A DNA stretch of 64,000 nt. Source: Desulfobacteraceae bacterium (GTDB lineage Bacteria > Desulfobacterota > DSM-4660 > Desulfatiglandales > Desulfatiglandaceae). This document shows, one piece after another, positions 26,317-34,421 of the stretch (position 1 is the stretch's first letter; every line of letters begins with the position of its first letter). Under the pieces are notes generated by a model. The model had not been told where the DNA came from. It saw only the letters and a list, made by a program, of their open reading frames with translations, and did not search any database. The position numbers and the translations under genes are program-made. The DNA lies in contig JAUWMR010000014.1 of assembly GCA_030613055.1 (NCBI GenBank), positions 1 through 64,000 on the forward strand, given 5' to 3'.

Positions 26317-26504
26317 TCTTTTCCCCGGTTTCAACAGATTTTGCAGTTTTTGATGGATATGATAAATCCTGCAGCATTTTCCCCATTTTGATACTGATGC
26401 GCAAGAGAAAAGAGACTATCTCGCTGAATTGCTTTAATTGACAGGAGCTTCTTAATAGGCTAAAGGGTCAACAATGGTCTTTGGATACCTGAAGGAGAGA
26501 TTAA

Positions 26505-27032
26505 ATGGAAAAGAAGACTGGTTTCGGTCTGATACAGATTTATACAGGAACTGGAAAGGGAAAGACAACCGCCGCCCTTGGTCTGGCTATGAGGGCTGCT
26601 GGCCACGGTTTTAAGGTCGGGATCATACACTTCATGAAAATATGGGACTATGGAGAAGTAAAAAGCCTTAAAAAGCTTGAGATTGACCTTTTTCGCTATG
26701 GTACAACAGAGCTTATTGACCCTAAAAACCCCTCACATGTAGATTTTGAGCAGGCCCATGAAGCAATTGAGAAAGCCGAAGAACTCATGGTAAAGAGTAA
26801 CTACGATATTCTTATCTTAGATGAAGTCTCGGTGGCCATTTATTTCGATCTGATACCTCTTGAAAGGGTGCTTGCTCTTCTTGATAAAAAGCCTGACAAT
26901 CTGGAGTTAGTTCTTACGGGACGGAAGTGTCCACAGGAGCTAATTGAAAGGGCTGACCTTGTGTCTGTCATAGATGCAGTCAAGCATCCTTATCAGGATG
27001 GATTGGAATCGAGAAAGGGGATCGAATTCTAA
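26505..27032 (+). CDS. cobO: Cob(I)yrinic acid a,c-diamide adenosyltransferase (CobA/BtuR)
   Basis: 175 residues. Transfers adenosyl from ATP to cob(I)inamide/cobalamin. YTGTGKGKTTAALGLAMRAAG contains the P-loop (first 20 residues only considered), ILILDEVSVA is Walker B and LELVLTGRKCPQELIERAD the typical CobA helix; it ends SRKGIEF. The size is near that of E. coli BtuR, complete. AAGGAGAG precedes ATG 26505. It sits divergent from the tandem homologue. With corrinoid methyltransferases elsewhere in the window, it implies a local need for adenosyl- or repaired corrinoids. Confidence 0.9.
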   Translation: MEKKTGFGLIQIYTGTGKGKTTAALGLAMRAAGHGFKVGIIHFMKIWDYGEVKSLKKLEIDLFRYGTTELIDPKNPSHVDFEQAHEAIEKAEELMVKSNYDILILDEVSVAIYFDLIPLERVLALLDKKPDNLELVLTGRKCPQELIERADLVSVIDAVKHPYQDGLESRKGIEF

Positions 27033-27122
27033 GTGTGTGCTCGCCAACCAAAGAAGTTCAAGGGCAATATTTGTTCTTTTGAGTAAACATTCCTGCCTAC
27101 AAGGCGTGGCATCAAAAAGGAA

Positions 27123-27158
27123 CCCCAAATTTACTTTGGGGGATAAGTTCCCCCAAGC
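27123..27158 (+). promoter_or_regulatory. Mutually exclusive hairpins upstream of abfD-like gene 1
   Basis: CCCCAAA (27123-27129) pairs with TTTGGGG (27135-27141), but CTTTGGGGG (27134-27142) can instead pair with CCCCCAAG (about 27151-27158). The two structures share the central G-run, the pattern of an attenuator. No U-tract follows, so control of termination is not shown; it could be a chance pair in a repeat-rich leader. Confidence 0.3.
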
Positions 27159-27230
27159 CTCCGTTAATTACCCATTCAATTCCGCGTACAGCACGGGATA
27201 TTCTGGCTGCGCTGTTTTGAAAGTCCCGCG

Positions 27231-27267
27231 AAGCGGGACGTTACATGAAATCGCGCAGCGATTTCAT
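27231..27267. repeat. Hairpin repeat (copy 1) in leader of abfD-like gene 1
   Basis: Contains TGAAATCGC-GCA-GCGATTTCA (arms 27246-27254 and 27258-27266), preceded by a GTCCCGC/GCGGGAC hairpin at 27223-27239. The stretch AAGCGGGACGTT and the following stem recur at 54675-54712 before the aconitase X gene with a few changes. Lies within 20 bp of the start of the next gene. Confidence 0.6.
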
Positions 27268-27284
27268 AAAGAAAGGGTCTAATC

Positions 27285-28745
27285 ATGGATATCAAAAATG
27301 GAGCAGAATATATAGATAGTCTTAGGAAGATAAAGCCCCTCATCTACTATAAAGGAAAAAAAATAAACGATGTGACGCGACATCCGGCTACTGCTCCGCA
27401 TGTCCGTGCGGCAGCCATGACCTATACCCTGGCAAGTGACGAAGAGTATCGAGATCTTGCGGTCGCCACTTCCCATTTAACCGGCAGGACCATCAGCCGT
27501 TTTACACATGTGCATCAAAATATTGAGGATCTCATAAAGAAGATCAAGCTTCTTAGAGTCCTTGGTCAGAAAACAGGGTCCTGTTTCCAAAGGTGTGTGG
27601 GCCTCGATGGTATCAATGCGGTCTATTCAGTGGCCTACGAAATCGATCAGGAAAAGGGAACTGATTATTTTGGCCGTTTTAAGGATTGGCTTACATATAT
27701 TCAAGATAAAAACCTTATGGTGGTAGGCGCCATGACCGATCCGAAAGGCGACCGGTCCAAGAGTCCGGCTGATCAGCCGGATCCCGACCAGTATGTACAT
27801 ATAATGGAACGACGGGACGATGGCATTATTATTCGAGGTGCCAAACTCCACATGACCGGCGGTGTCAACTCCCATGAAATCCTGGTAATGCCCACAACGG
27901 CCATGGACGAGCGTTCAAAAAATTATGCCGTTGTCTGTTCTGTACCTGTTGATGCCCCCGGTGTCACGATGATATTCGGTCGTCAGGCTAATGATGACCG
28001 GCGCGACAAGAGAGAGAGAATTGATTCGGGCAAACCCGCATTCGGAGCAGTAGGTGGGGAGGCAGTCATTGCTTTTGATGACGTCTTTGTGCCTCAGGAC
28101 AGAATATTTATGAACGGAGAGACCGAATTCACCGGATCCCTGGTCTACCGCTTCGCAGCTCATCATCGGGCTAATTATGGTGCCTGCAAGACCGGTCTGA
28201 TAGACGTACTTATCGGGGCCGTGAGTTATTTAACCCTGATTCAGGGAACGGCCAAGGCTTCCCACGTCAAGGACAAGGTCACGGAGATGATTCATTTGTG
28301 CGAGACCCTTTACAGTTCTTCCATCGCATGCTCGGCTGAGGGCTGGCCGACGGTATCGGGGGCCTATATGGTTGACACCATGCTGGCCAATGTGTGCAAG
28401 CAAAACGTGACACGGTTCCATTACGAGGTGGCCCGCCTGGCCGTGGATTTGGCCGGTGGTTTTTTAGCGACGCTTCCCAGCCAGTATGACCTTGAAAGCG
28501 AAGACGTGGGGCACCTTGTTAAAAAGTATTTTTCCGGTGTAGAAGGTATTCCTACCGAGCACAGGATGAAGTTGGCCCGACTTATTGAGGCCATGACGGG
28601 CGGCACGGCCCTGGTGGAATCTATGCACGGTGCAGGATCACCCCAGGCCCAGAGGATTATGATATTCAGAGAAGGAAATTTGGACAAAAAGATAAAACTG
28701 GCCAAGGCCCTTTTGGGAATTCCTGTGAAAAAAAGAGCCTCTTAA
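27285..28745 (+). CDS. 4-Hydroxybutyryl-CoA dehydratase-like protein (AbfD family), paralogue 1
   Basis: 486 residues, FAD plus [4Fe-4S] family (AbfD/HpaB). Family members dehydrate 4-hydroxybutyryl-CoA to crotonyl-CoA or isomerise vinylacetyl-CoA. The cluster ligands of AbfD are visible: CFQRC near residues 100-104 (with the intervening Gln) and HRANYGACK near 290-298 (His, Tyr, Cys, Lys spacing as in AbfD). The end segment ESMHGAGSPQAQR keeps the active-site Glu-x2-His-Gly pattern. Of the three paralogues this one best keeps the known catalytic set, so true dehydratase activity is most likely here. ATG 27285 follows AAAGGG. Confidence 0.85.
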   Translation: MDIKNGAEYIDSLRKIKPLIYYKGKKINDVTRHPATAPHVRAAAMTYTLASDEEYRDLAVATSHLTGRTISRFTHVHQNIEDLIKKIKLLRVLGQKTGSCFQRCVGLDGINAVYSVAYEIDQEKGTDYFGRFKDWLTYIQDKNLMVVGAMTDPKGDRSKSPADQPDPDQYVHIMERRDDGIIIRGAKLHMTGGVNSHEILVMPTTAMDERSKNYAVVCSVPVDAPGVTMIFGRQANDDRRDKRERIDSGKPAFGAVGGEAVIAFDDVFVPQDRIFMNGETEFTGSLVYRFAAHHRANYGACKTGLIDVLIGAVSYLTLIQGTAKASHVKDKVTEMIHLCETLYSSSIACSAEGWPTVSGAYMVDTMLANVCKQNVTRFHYEVARLAVDLAGGFLATLPSQYDLESEDVGHLVKKYFSGVEGIPTEHRMKLARLIEAMTGGTALVESMHGAGSPQAQRIMIFREGNLDKKIKLAKALLGIPVKKRAS

Positions 28746-28767
28746 AAAAAGAAATAGTGACCAAAGG

Positions 28768-28853
28768 TAATAGCTCAATATTTAGGGGTATAGCTCATGG
28801 ATTCCCGCCTACGCGGGAATGACGGAGTGGGATAAGTGCCTGTCATTCCCGCG
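28768..28853. repeat. REP-like 86-bp repeat, copy 2 (inverted)
   Basis: Reverse-complement copy of 25067-25152. The two copies face each other across 3.6 kb containing both adenosyltransferase genes and abfD-like gene 1. Contains TTCCCGCCTACGCGGGAA. Located between abfD-like gene 1 and the DUF1573 gene, where both transcripts end. Confidence 0.8.
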
Positions 28854-28855
28854 TT

Positions 28856-29572
28856 CTATTTTTTTCCTGGGCTGATATGGCCATTAATAATAATGACCAG
28901 TTCCGGCTTTCTGGGGCAGTCAGTCCTGATGATCAGGTGACCTGTATAATCCCCGGCTGTCTTTGATATATCTTTGACCTCCATCCTGTAAACATATCCC
29001 GGCTTGATCTCTTCAAGTCGCCACTCAATATGATCCGGCAGATCACTGTCTATTCCCATAATCTTTAGGGGGCTTTTGTGATTATTGATTATGTCGAGAC
29101 ACCCAAGGGGTACCTTGCCCTTGACACCCCATAAGGAGAGATATCCACCCGGATCAAGTGAGATATGGGATATAACCTCCCCTTCCATATAGATGGCTAC
29201 ACTCATTCTTTCGGGGTCATTGGACCAGACAATGGCCTTCTTTCGGAAATCTCCTCTTATCCTGTTGGTGTCTATTTGTAATGTGATTTTCCCTGTCCCG
29301 CCGGGAGGGATGACCCGGTCATAACGGGCCACGGAGCAGCTTCATGAAGGGGTTACTCTCTTTATATTCAGATTTGCCGTTCCTTGGTTAAATACTGTAA
29401 AAGTATGGCTTAGTTTTTCACCCTCAAAAACAGTGGGAAAGATATGGTTCTTTTGATCAAAATGGATAATGGGACCATCTCCGGACTGTGCCGGATATAC
29501 TTGACTCCTCCAAAGCAAGGTGATGGCCAAAAAAAAGAGAAGCACAAAGGTTTTTAAAATATTTTTTGTCAT
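28856..29572 (-). CDS. DUF1573 secreted protein with in-frame TGA (predicted Sec)
   Basis: Two frames joined by TGA at 29344-29342. The N-terminal part has a signal peptide (TKNILKTFVLLFFLAITLLW) and a DUF1573/ASPM-SPD2-Hydin type beta domain (HTFTVFNQGTANLNIKRV). The TGA stands at the first Cys of the conserved P-S-C-x-C-x-V-A motif, giving VTPS-U-SCSVARYDRVIPPGG, and the frame then stays open for 162 codons with a second beta domain. ATG 29572 has AGGTGAG upstream. Either selenocysteine or a nonsense mutation; replacement exactly at a redox-type Cys and the intact rest favour Sec, but the downstream hairpin is not ideal. It faces abfD-like gene 1. Confidence 0.6.
29311..29344 (-). promoter_or_regulatory. 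Candidate SECIS-like hairpin in DUF1573 gene
   Basis: After UGA (29344-29342) and a 10-nt spacer, UGGCCCG (29331-29325) can pair with CGGGUCA (29317-29311) around the loop UUAUGAC. The loop has a G at the 22nd nt after UGA, within range, but not among its first two bases as in the bacterial consensus. Support is therefore partial. Confidence 0.35.
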
Positions 29573-29819
29573 AGCTCTCACCTTTGAAGTATGTGTTTTC
29601 TGAATTTCTATGCGATATGCCCCCTCGCCATGTGCACCACCGTATTGATACCGCTGCCATATGTCAACCTCGTTGGGGGCTTTGATAGGGCCTTGCTTAA
29701 TGTTTTTTCTTTTTTGTTGACAGCCAAACTGGATTAAGTATATAAATTTTATTCACAAGATTAATATGATCCATTAAATAAATTCTATTCAGAATACCTC
29801 ATCGGATAATTCTTGCATT

Positions 29820-30452
29820 ATGGGCATTGAAGAAAGAAAAGAGCGAGAAAAAAAAATGCGCCGTCGGCAGATCATGGACGCGGCAAAAAAGATCTTTGCC
29901 GCAAAGGGATTCGGCGGGGCAACTGTAGAGGACATTGCCGAAGAGGCGGAGTTTAGCCCGGCTACCCTTTATCTCTATTTCAAGAACAAAGATGAACTGC
30001 ATGCATCTTTGATGCTCGAAATGTTAGAGATTCTTATTGAGAAGATGGAAGGCGTTTCCAGTCAGGACGGGTTGAGCCCTGAAGAAAAGGTCAAGGCATT
30101 GGAAAAGGCCCTGTATGAAGTGTATGAATACGATACAATGAACGTGATAAACGTACTTCGCTTTCAGTCCAGTGAGGCACTTCGGAACCTGTCTCCCGAA
30201 CTCTCGTCCCGAATAAAAGACCACTCGCGGAATTACCTAAGGGCCATAGCCGGGATTTTTGAAGACGGGGTCCGAGAAGGCTCCTTCCTGGACCGTCATC
30301 CCATTGCATTTGCCGACATTGTGTGGGGCCTCTTTGCCGGACTTGTGCTCTGGGAACATACCAAAAAGGGTTTCGATCCTACAAAGAATTTCTTAAGGCC
30401 TACGTTGGGGCTGGCTATTGAAATTATCGGCCGGGGCATTAAGAAGAATTGA
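29820..30452 (+). CDS. TetR/AcrR family transcriptional regulator
   Basis: 210 residues. The N-terminal helix-turn-helix (GGATVEDIAEEAEFSPATLY, then LYFKNKDEL) is typical TetR; the rest is a helical ligand domain similar in length to fatty-acid/CoA-responsive members such as FadR/PsrA-type TetRs. It is followed in 85 bp by the acyl-CoA ligase gene and the importer, which it probably controls. No Shine-Dalgarno is clear before ATG 29820, suggesting a short or leaderless message. Confidence 0.88.
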   Translation: MGIEERKEREKKMRRRQIMDAAKKIFAAKGFGGATVEDIAEEAEFSPATLYLYFKNKDELHASLMLEMLEILIEKMEGVSSQDGLSPEEKVKALEKALYEVYEYDTMNVINVLRFQSSEALRNLSPELSSRIKDHSRNYLRAIAGIFEDGVREGSFLDRHPIAFADIVWGLFAGLVLWEHTKKGFDPTKNFLRPTLGLAIEIIGRGIKKN

Positions 30453-30467
30453 TAATTGAATATTGAC

Positions 30468-30516
30468 AATTTACGATTTTTTTTAATAGTCAATCTTCAA
30501 TTGAAAATCGTCAATT
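30468..30516. terminator. Inverted repeat between tetR and acyl-CoA ligase
   Basis: AATTTACGATTTT (30468-30480) and AAAATCGTCAATT (30504-30516) pair at 12 of 13 positions. The AT-rich stem and following bases could act as a weak terminator or attenuator separating the regulator from the catabolic genes. It belongs to the class of low-complexity inverted repeats seen repeatedly between genes here. Confidence 0.35.
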
Positions 30517-30537
30517 TCAAGAAGGAGTTTTGAAGAG

Positions 30538-32463
30538 ATGAACGAACTTCCAATGACCTTTCCCAAAATTCTCATCCATAACGCCGAGAGATTCCCGCCC
30601 ACCAAGGCAGCTATACGTGAAAAGGACTACGGTATATGGCAGTCCTATTCATGGCAGGACTACCTTGACCAGACGAGGGATTTTGCCCTTGGATTGGCCG
30701 CTCTGGGCTTCAAAAGGGATAATAAAATGGCCATTATCGGGGACAACAGGCCCCAGCTTTACTGGGGGATGGCCGGCTGCCAGTGCTTGGGGGGCGTGCC
30801 CGTTCCCCTCTTCCAGGACGCCATACATAAGGAGCTTCACTATATTGTGGATCATTCGGAGTGCAGGTTTGCCCTGGCGGAAGATCAGGAGCAGACCGAT
30901 AAGCTCATGGTCCTGAAAGATGAGATCCCCAGGCTGGAATATATCATCTATGATGATCCCAGAGGACTTCAAAACTACAAGCATGACTGGCTTATCGCCT
31001 TTACCGATGTCCAGGAGATGGGCCGCAAGTTAGGCAAAGAAAACCCCGACTATTTCATGAACGCTGTCAATGACGTAAAGCCCGACGACATGTCGATTAT
31101 TTCATACACCTCGGGGACCACCGGTAATCCCAAAGGGGTCATGCTGACTCACCGTAAAATTGCAGATTGTTCCCGGGGTTTTCTCCAGTGGGACAATCTC
31201 CATGAATCGGAAAATGTCATGGCCTATCTCCCCATGGCCTGGATCGGGGACCACATTTTCTCCTATGGCCAGGCCCTGTGTTCCGGATTCACCGTCAACT
31301 GCCCGGAAAGCACCTCCACAACGGTCCATGACCAGAAGGAGATCGGACCCACCCATATCTTTGCGCCTCCCCGTATCTGGGAGAATATCCTGACCCAGAT
31401 CATGATCAAGATTGAGGATTCCGCCTGGATTAAGCGGAAGGCATTTGACTACTTCATGGAGGTGGCTAAAAAAGTTGAGAAAAAGAGGATCGCCAATGAA
31501 TCCGTACCCCTCATTGACAATATTCTTTATAAGATAGGTGTTTTTATCATCTATGGGCCCTTAGTGGATAACTTAGGCATGAGTAAGATCAAGGTCGCCT
31601 ATACTGCCGGCGAGGCCATCGGCCCGGAGATATTCGAGTTCTACAGGTCCCTTGGGATCAACCTGAAGCAGCTCTACGGTATGACCGAGAGCACCGCTTA
31701 CATTTCCATGCAAAAGGACGGCGACATAGATTCCGACAGCGTGGGACCTCCGGCGCCCGGGGTGGAGATAAAGATATCAGACAAAGGGGAAGTCCTATAC
31801 AAGGGTCCGGGCAACTTCATCGGCTACTTCAAGAACCCTGAAGCCACTGCCGAGACTATTGAGGACGGATGGCTCCATTCCGGCGATGCCGGCTATATGA
31901 CGGAACGCGGGCATCTCAAAATAATAGACCGGGCCAAGGATGTGAGTAAATTAAATGACGGGACCATGTTCGCGCCCAAATATATAGAAAACAAGCTCAA
32001 ATTCAGCCAATATATCAAAGAGTCCGTGGCGCACGGAATGGATAGGGATTTTGTGGCCGTGTTCATTGATATCGATTACGGTGCCGTGGCAAACTGGGCC
32101 GAAAGACGACATATCGGCTTTACAAGTTACACGGATCTTGCCCAGAAGCCCCCGGTCTATGAACTCATTAAAGACGAGATCCTTAAAGTCAACAAGAGCC
32201 TGAGCGAGGATCCAAAGCTTAAGAACTCCCAGATCAAGCGGTACCTCCTGTTTCACAAGGAACTGAACCCGGATGACGGTGAGATTACCCGAACCCGGAA
32301 AGTGAGGAGGAAGTTCGTCGCAGAGAAATATGGTAATCTCATAGAGGCCCTCTACACACCCGACCAGGACAGTGTTGATATGGAAGCGACGTTTACTTAC
32401 GAAGATGGCCGGACCACCACCATGAAGGCCAATCTTAAGGTTCGCGATGTCGAAACCTTTTAG
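30538..32463 (+). CDS. Long-chain-type acyl-CoA synthetase (AMP-forming)
   Basis: 641 residues, ANL superfamily, FadD15/long-chain type. Motifs: YTSGTTGNPKGVMLTH (P-loop, about residues 188-203), YGMTES (about 381), GWLHSGDAGYM (about 442) and IDRAKDVSKLNDG (in place of the usual K-x-x-G hinge lysine area). Activates a carboxylic acid to its CoA thioester. GAAGGAG stands before ATG 30538. First gene after the TetR regulator and before livG, so ligase and importer probably handle the same acid. The specificity cannot be read; the class often acts on medium or long fatty acids but also aryl-alkanoic acids. Confidence 0.92.
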   Translation: MNELPMTFPKILIHNAERFPPTKAAIREKDYGIWQSYSWQDYLDQTRDFALGLAALGFKRDNKMAIIGDNRPQLYWGMAGCQCLGGVPVPLFQDAIHKELHYIVDHSECRFALAEDQEQTDKLMVLKDEIPRLEYIIYDDPRGLQNYKHDWLIAFTDVQEMGRKLGKENPDYFMNAVNDVKPDDMSIISYTSGTTGNPKGVMLTHRKIADCSRGFLQWDNLHESENVMAYLPMAWIGDHIFSYGQALCSGFTVNCPESTSTTVHDQKEIGPTHIFAPPRIWENILTQIMIKIEDSAWIKRKAFDYFMEVAKKVEKKRIANESVPLIDNILYKIGVFIIYGPLVDNLGMSKIKVAYTAGEAIGPEIFEFYRSLGINLKQLYGMTESTAYISMQKDGDIDSDSVGPPAPGVEIKISDKGEVLYKGPGNFIGYFKNPEATAETIEDGWLHSGDAGYMTERGHLKIIDRAKDVSKLNDGTMFAPKYIENKLKFSQYIKESVAHGMDRDFVAVFIDIDYGAVANWAERRHIGFTSYTDLAQKPPVYELIKDEILKVNKSLSEDPKLKNSQIKRYLLFHKELNPDDGEITRTRKVRRKFVAEKYGNLIEALYTPDQDSVDMEATFTYEDGRTTTMKANLKVRDVETF

Positions 32464-32484
32464 GGTAAATCCATTGATTGAAAT

Positions 32485-32516
32485 GTCATTGCCACGCCCT
32501 TTGGGCTCGCAATGAC
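32485..32516. repeat. REP-like hairpin after acyl-CoA ligase
   Basis: GTCATTGC (32485-32492) and GCAATGAC (32509-32516) enclose a CGCCC/GGGC inner stem. The same GTCATTGC-type core recurs around 41790-41995, so it is a dispersed REP-like unit. It sits between the ligase and livG and may stabilise or punctuate the mRNA. Confidence 0.6.
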
Positions 32517-32561
32517 GTGGTAAAAATTATAGTACGTTTTTAACAGTAAAGCAGGTAAGCC

Positions 32562-33347
32562 ATGAATGAAGAAAAGGAACCTATACTCCGCGCAGAAAAT
32601 ATAAGCATTACTTTTGGCGGCCTGAAGGCCCTGGACCGGGTCAGCTTAGAGATCAATCCCGGAGAGATCATGGCCATCATCGGCCCCAACGGAGCCGGCA
32701 AGACCACCATGCTGAACATTATCAACGGATTCTATAAGCCCGATGAGGGCCGTATTATCTTTGAAGGCAAGGAACGGCCCAAAAAGATGAAACCGAATCT
32801 TATTGCGGCACAGGGAATTGCCAGGACCTTTCAGAACCTGGCCCTGTTTACGGGAATGTCAACCCTTGGAAACATCATGGTGGGGCGCACCATGCTGATG
32901 CACTCCAACATCTTTTCCCAGGCACTCTACTGGAGGTTCAGCCAGAAAGAGGAGATTGAGCACAGGGCGGCCGTGGAGCGGATCATCGACTTTCTTCAGA
33001 TCGAAAACATCCGCCGGACACCGGCCAGCATGCTCCCTTATGGTCTGCGGAAAAGGGTGGAACTGGCAAGGGCCTTAGCCGCAGAGCCCAAGCTCCTTCT
33101 CTTAGATGAACCAATGGCCGGCATGAATTTAGAAGAGAAGGAGGACATCGCCCGGTTCGTTCTGGATGCCAATGAAGAATTAGGTTACACAATCGCCCTT
33201 ATCGAGCATGACATGGGGGTGGTCATGGATATCTGTGACCGGATCGTGGTGCTGGATTTCGGCGAAAAGATCGCCGAAGGGACCCCGGATGAAATTAAGG
33301 CGGATCCCAAGGTGATTAAAGCGTACCTGGGTACAGCAGGAGGCTAA
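32562..33347 (+). CDS. livG: Branched-chain-type ABC importer ATPase LivG
   Basis: 261 residues. Walker A GPNGAGKTT (about residues 40-48), signature region LPYGLRKRVELARALA (variant without the LSGGQ start, as usual for LivG-type), Walker B LLLLDEPMAGMN and switch IEHDMGVVMD. Family length about 255. Forms the ATPase pair with LivF (37109). This importer's genes are ordered G-H-M-K-F on the plus strand behind the acyl-CoA ligase. Confidence 0.93.
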   Translation: MNEEKEPILRAENISITFGGLKALDRVSLEINPGEIMAIIGPNGAGKTTMLNIINGFYKPDEGRIIFEGKERPKKMKPNLIAAQGIARTFQNLALFTGMSTLGNIMVGRTMLMHSNIFSQALYWRFSQKEEIEHRAAVERIIDFLQIENIRRTPASMLPYGLRKRVELARALAAEPKLLLLDEPMAGMNLEEKEDIARFVLDANEELGYTIALIEHDMGVVMDICDRIVVLDFGEKIAEGTPDEIKADPKVIKAYLGTAGG

Positions 33348-33352
33348 TGAAA

Positions 33353-33398
33353 GTCACGAGTGACAAGACTCGTGACTCGTCACTCGTCACTTGTCACT
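33353..33398. repeat. GTCAC/GTGAC low-complexity repeat
   Basis: Five to six near copies of GTCAC/GTGAC (GTCACGAGTGAC, CTCGTCACTCGTCACTTGTC) between livG and livH, able to fold into short hairpins. Similar strings occur at 34304-34340 (GTCGGAGGTC style) and 37928-37955, always between genes of this operon. Confidence 0.6.
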
Positions 33399-33418
33399 CT
33401 AATCGAAGGAGTTAACAT

Positions 33419-34300
33419 ATGACCTTTTTCTTTGAAGTACTGATCAATGGCCTTTTAATGGGAATCATGTATTCATTGGTGGCCCTGGGATTTGCCCTTA
33501 TTTACAAGGCATCGGATGTTTTTAATATGGCCCAGGGTGCGATGAGCCTTTTGGCCGGCCTTGCCTTAGTCGGTTTCTTAGAGATGAGTTTTCCATTATG
33601 GCTTGCGCTCCTCTGTACCGTGGGTATTATGATCATCCTGGCATACAGCACTGTCTTTTTTGTCCTTAAACCCCTTGTGAACCGTCCTCCGCTCATGCTC
33701 TTCATGGCCACCTTCGGCATAATGTACCTTTTGGAGGGGATAGGACAGTCCATCTGGGGAACGGATGCCAAAGGGCTGAACATCGGCATCCCTGAGATTT
33801 CTTTCGAAATTCGGGGCATATTAATGAACACCTTTGATCTGACCTTTGCAGGGGTGGCAGCCTTGCTGGTGGCGAGTCTTGTCTGGTTTTTTCAAAAGAC
33901 AAGGACCGGAAGGGCCCTCAGAGCCGTATCCGATGACCACGAGGCAGCCTTGTCCGTGGGCATCCCGCTTCTCAAGGCCTGGGCCGTGACCTGGGTTATT
34001 GCAGGTATCGTTGCCACGGTGGCGGGTGTGGCCTGGGGCTCCCGGCTCGGGGTTCAATTCAGCCTGGGCTACATTGCATTCAAAGCGTTGCCGGTACTCA
34101 TCATTGGTGGCATTGATAGTATCCCCGGAGCTATCATAGCGGGCCTTATTGTTGGAGCAGGAGAGACCTTAGCAGAGGTCTTCATAGGACCATATGTGGG
34201 CGGGGGAATTCAGACCTTTTTCCCGTATCTAATAGCCCTGCTTGTCCTTTATTTTAAACCTTACGGTCTGTTCGGCAAAGAGATCATAGAGAGGGTTTGA
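33419..34300 (+). CDS. livH: Branched-chain-type ABC importer permease LivH
   Basis: 293 residues, about eight hydrophobic helices. It begins FFFEVLINGLLMGIMYSLVA and carries the LivH pattern ADVFNMAQGA-like (SDVFNMAQGAMSLLAG) in the first loops and GGIDSIPGAIIAGLIVG near the end, matching the conserved G-G-x-G-S-x-x-G-A motif. GAAGGAG stands before ATG 33419. Pairs with LivM encoded next. Confidence 0.93.
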   Translation: MTFFFEVLINGLLMGIMYSLVALGFALIYKASDVFNMAQGAMSLLAGLALVGFLEMSFPLWLALLCTVGIMIILAYSTVFFVLKPLVNRPPLMLFMATFGIMYLLEGIGQSIWGTDAKGLNIGIPEISFEIRGILMNTFDLTFAGVAALLVASLVWFFQKTRTGRALRAVSDDHEAALSVGIPLLKAWAVTWVIAGIVATVAGVAWGSRLGVQFSLGYIAFKALPVLIIGGIDSIPGAIIAGLIVGAGETLAEVFIGPYVGGGIQTFFPYLIALLVLYFKPYGLFGKEIIERV

Positions 34301-34303
34301 CCA

Positions 34304-34340
34304 GAGGTCAGGAGTCAGAAGTCGGAGGTCGGAAGTCAGG
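34304..34340. repeat. Degenerate AGGTCAGAAGTCGG repeat
   Basis: About five imperfect copies of an 7-bp unit (GTCAGGA, GTCAGAA, GTCGGAG, GTCGGAA, GTCAGGG) directly after the livH stop. Low-complexity spacer without coding potential; same style as the other spacers of this operon. Confidence 0.5.
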
Positions 34341-34421
34341 GGCGGAAGGCGGTAGCTGGCATTCCAATCTCTGCATTATTTTCTCGCACTCTTGCGAGAT
34401 GCAGCATAACGGAGTTAGCTT

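Noticed and set aside
26317-26504. Cobalamin riboswitch in the divergent adenosyltransferase promoter region
   Set aside because: The region is too short and no B12-box-like sequence was seen.
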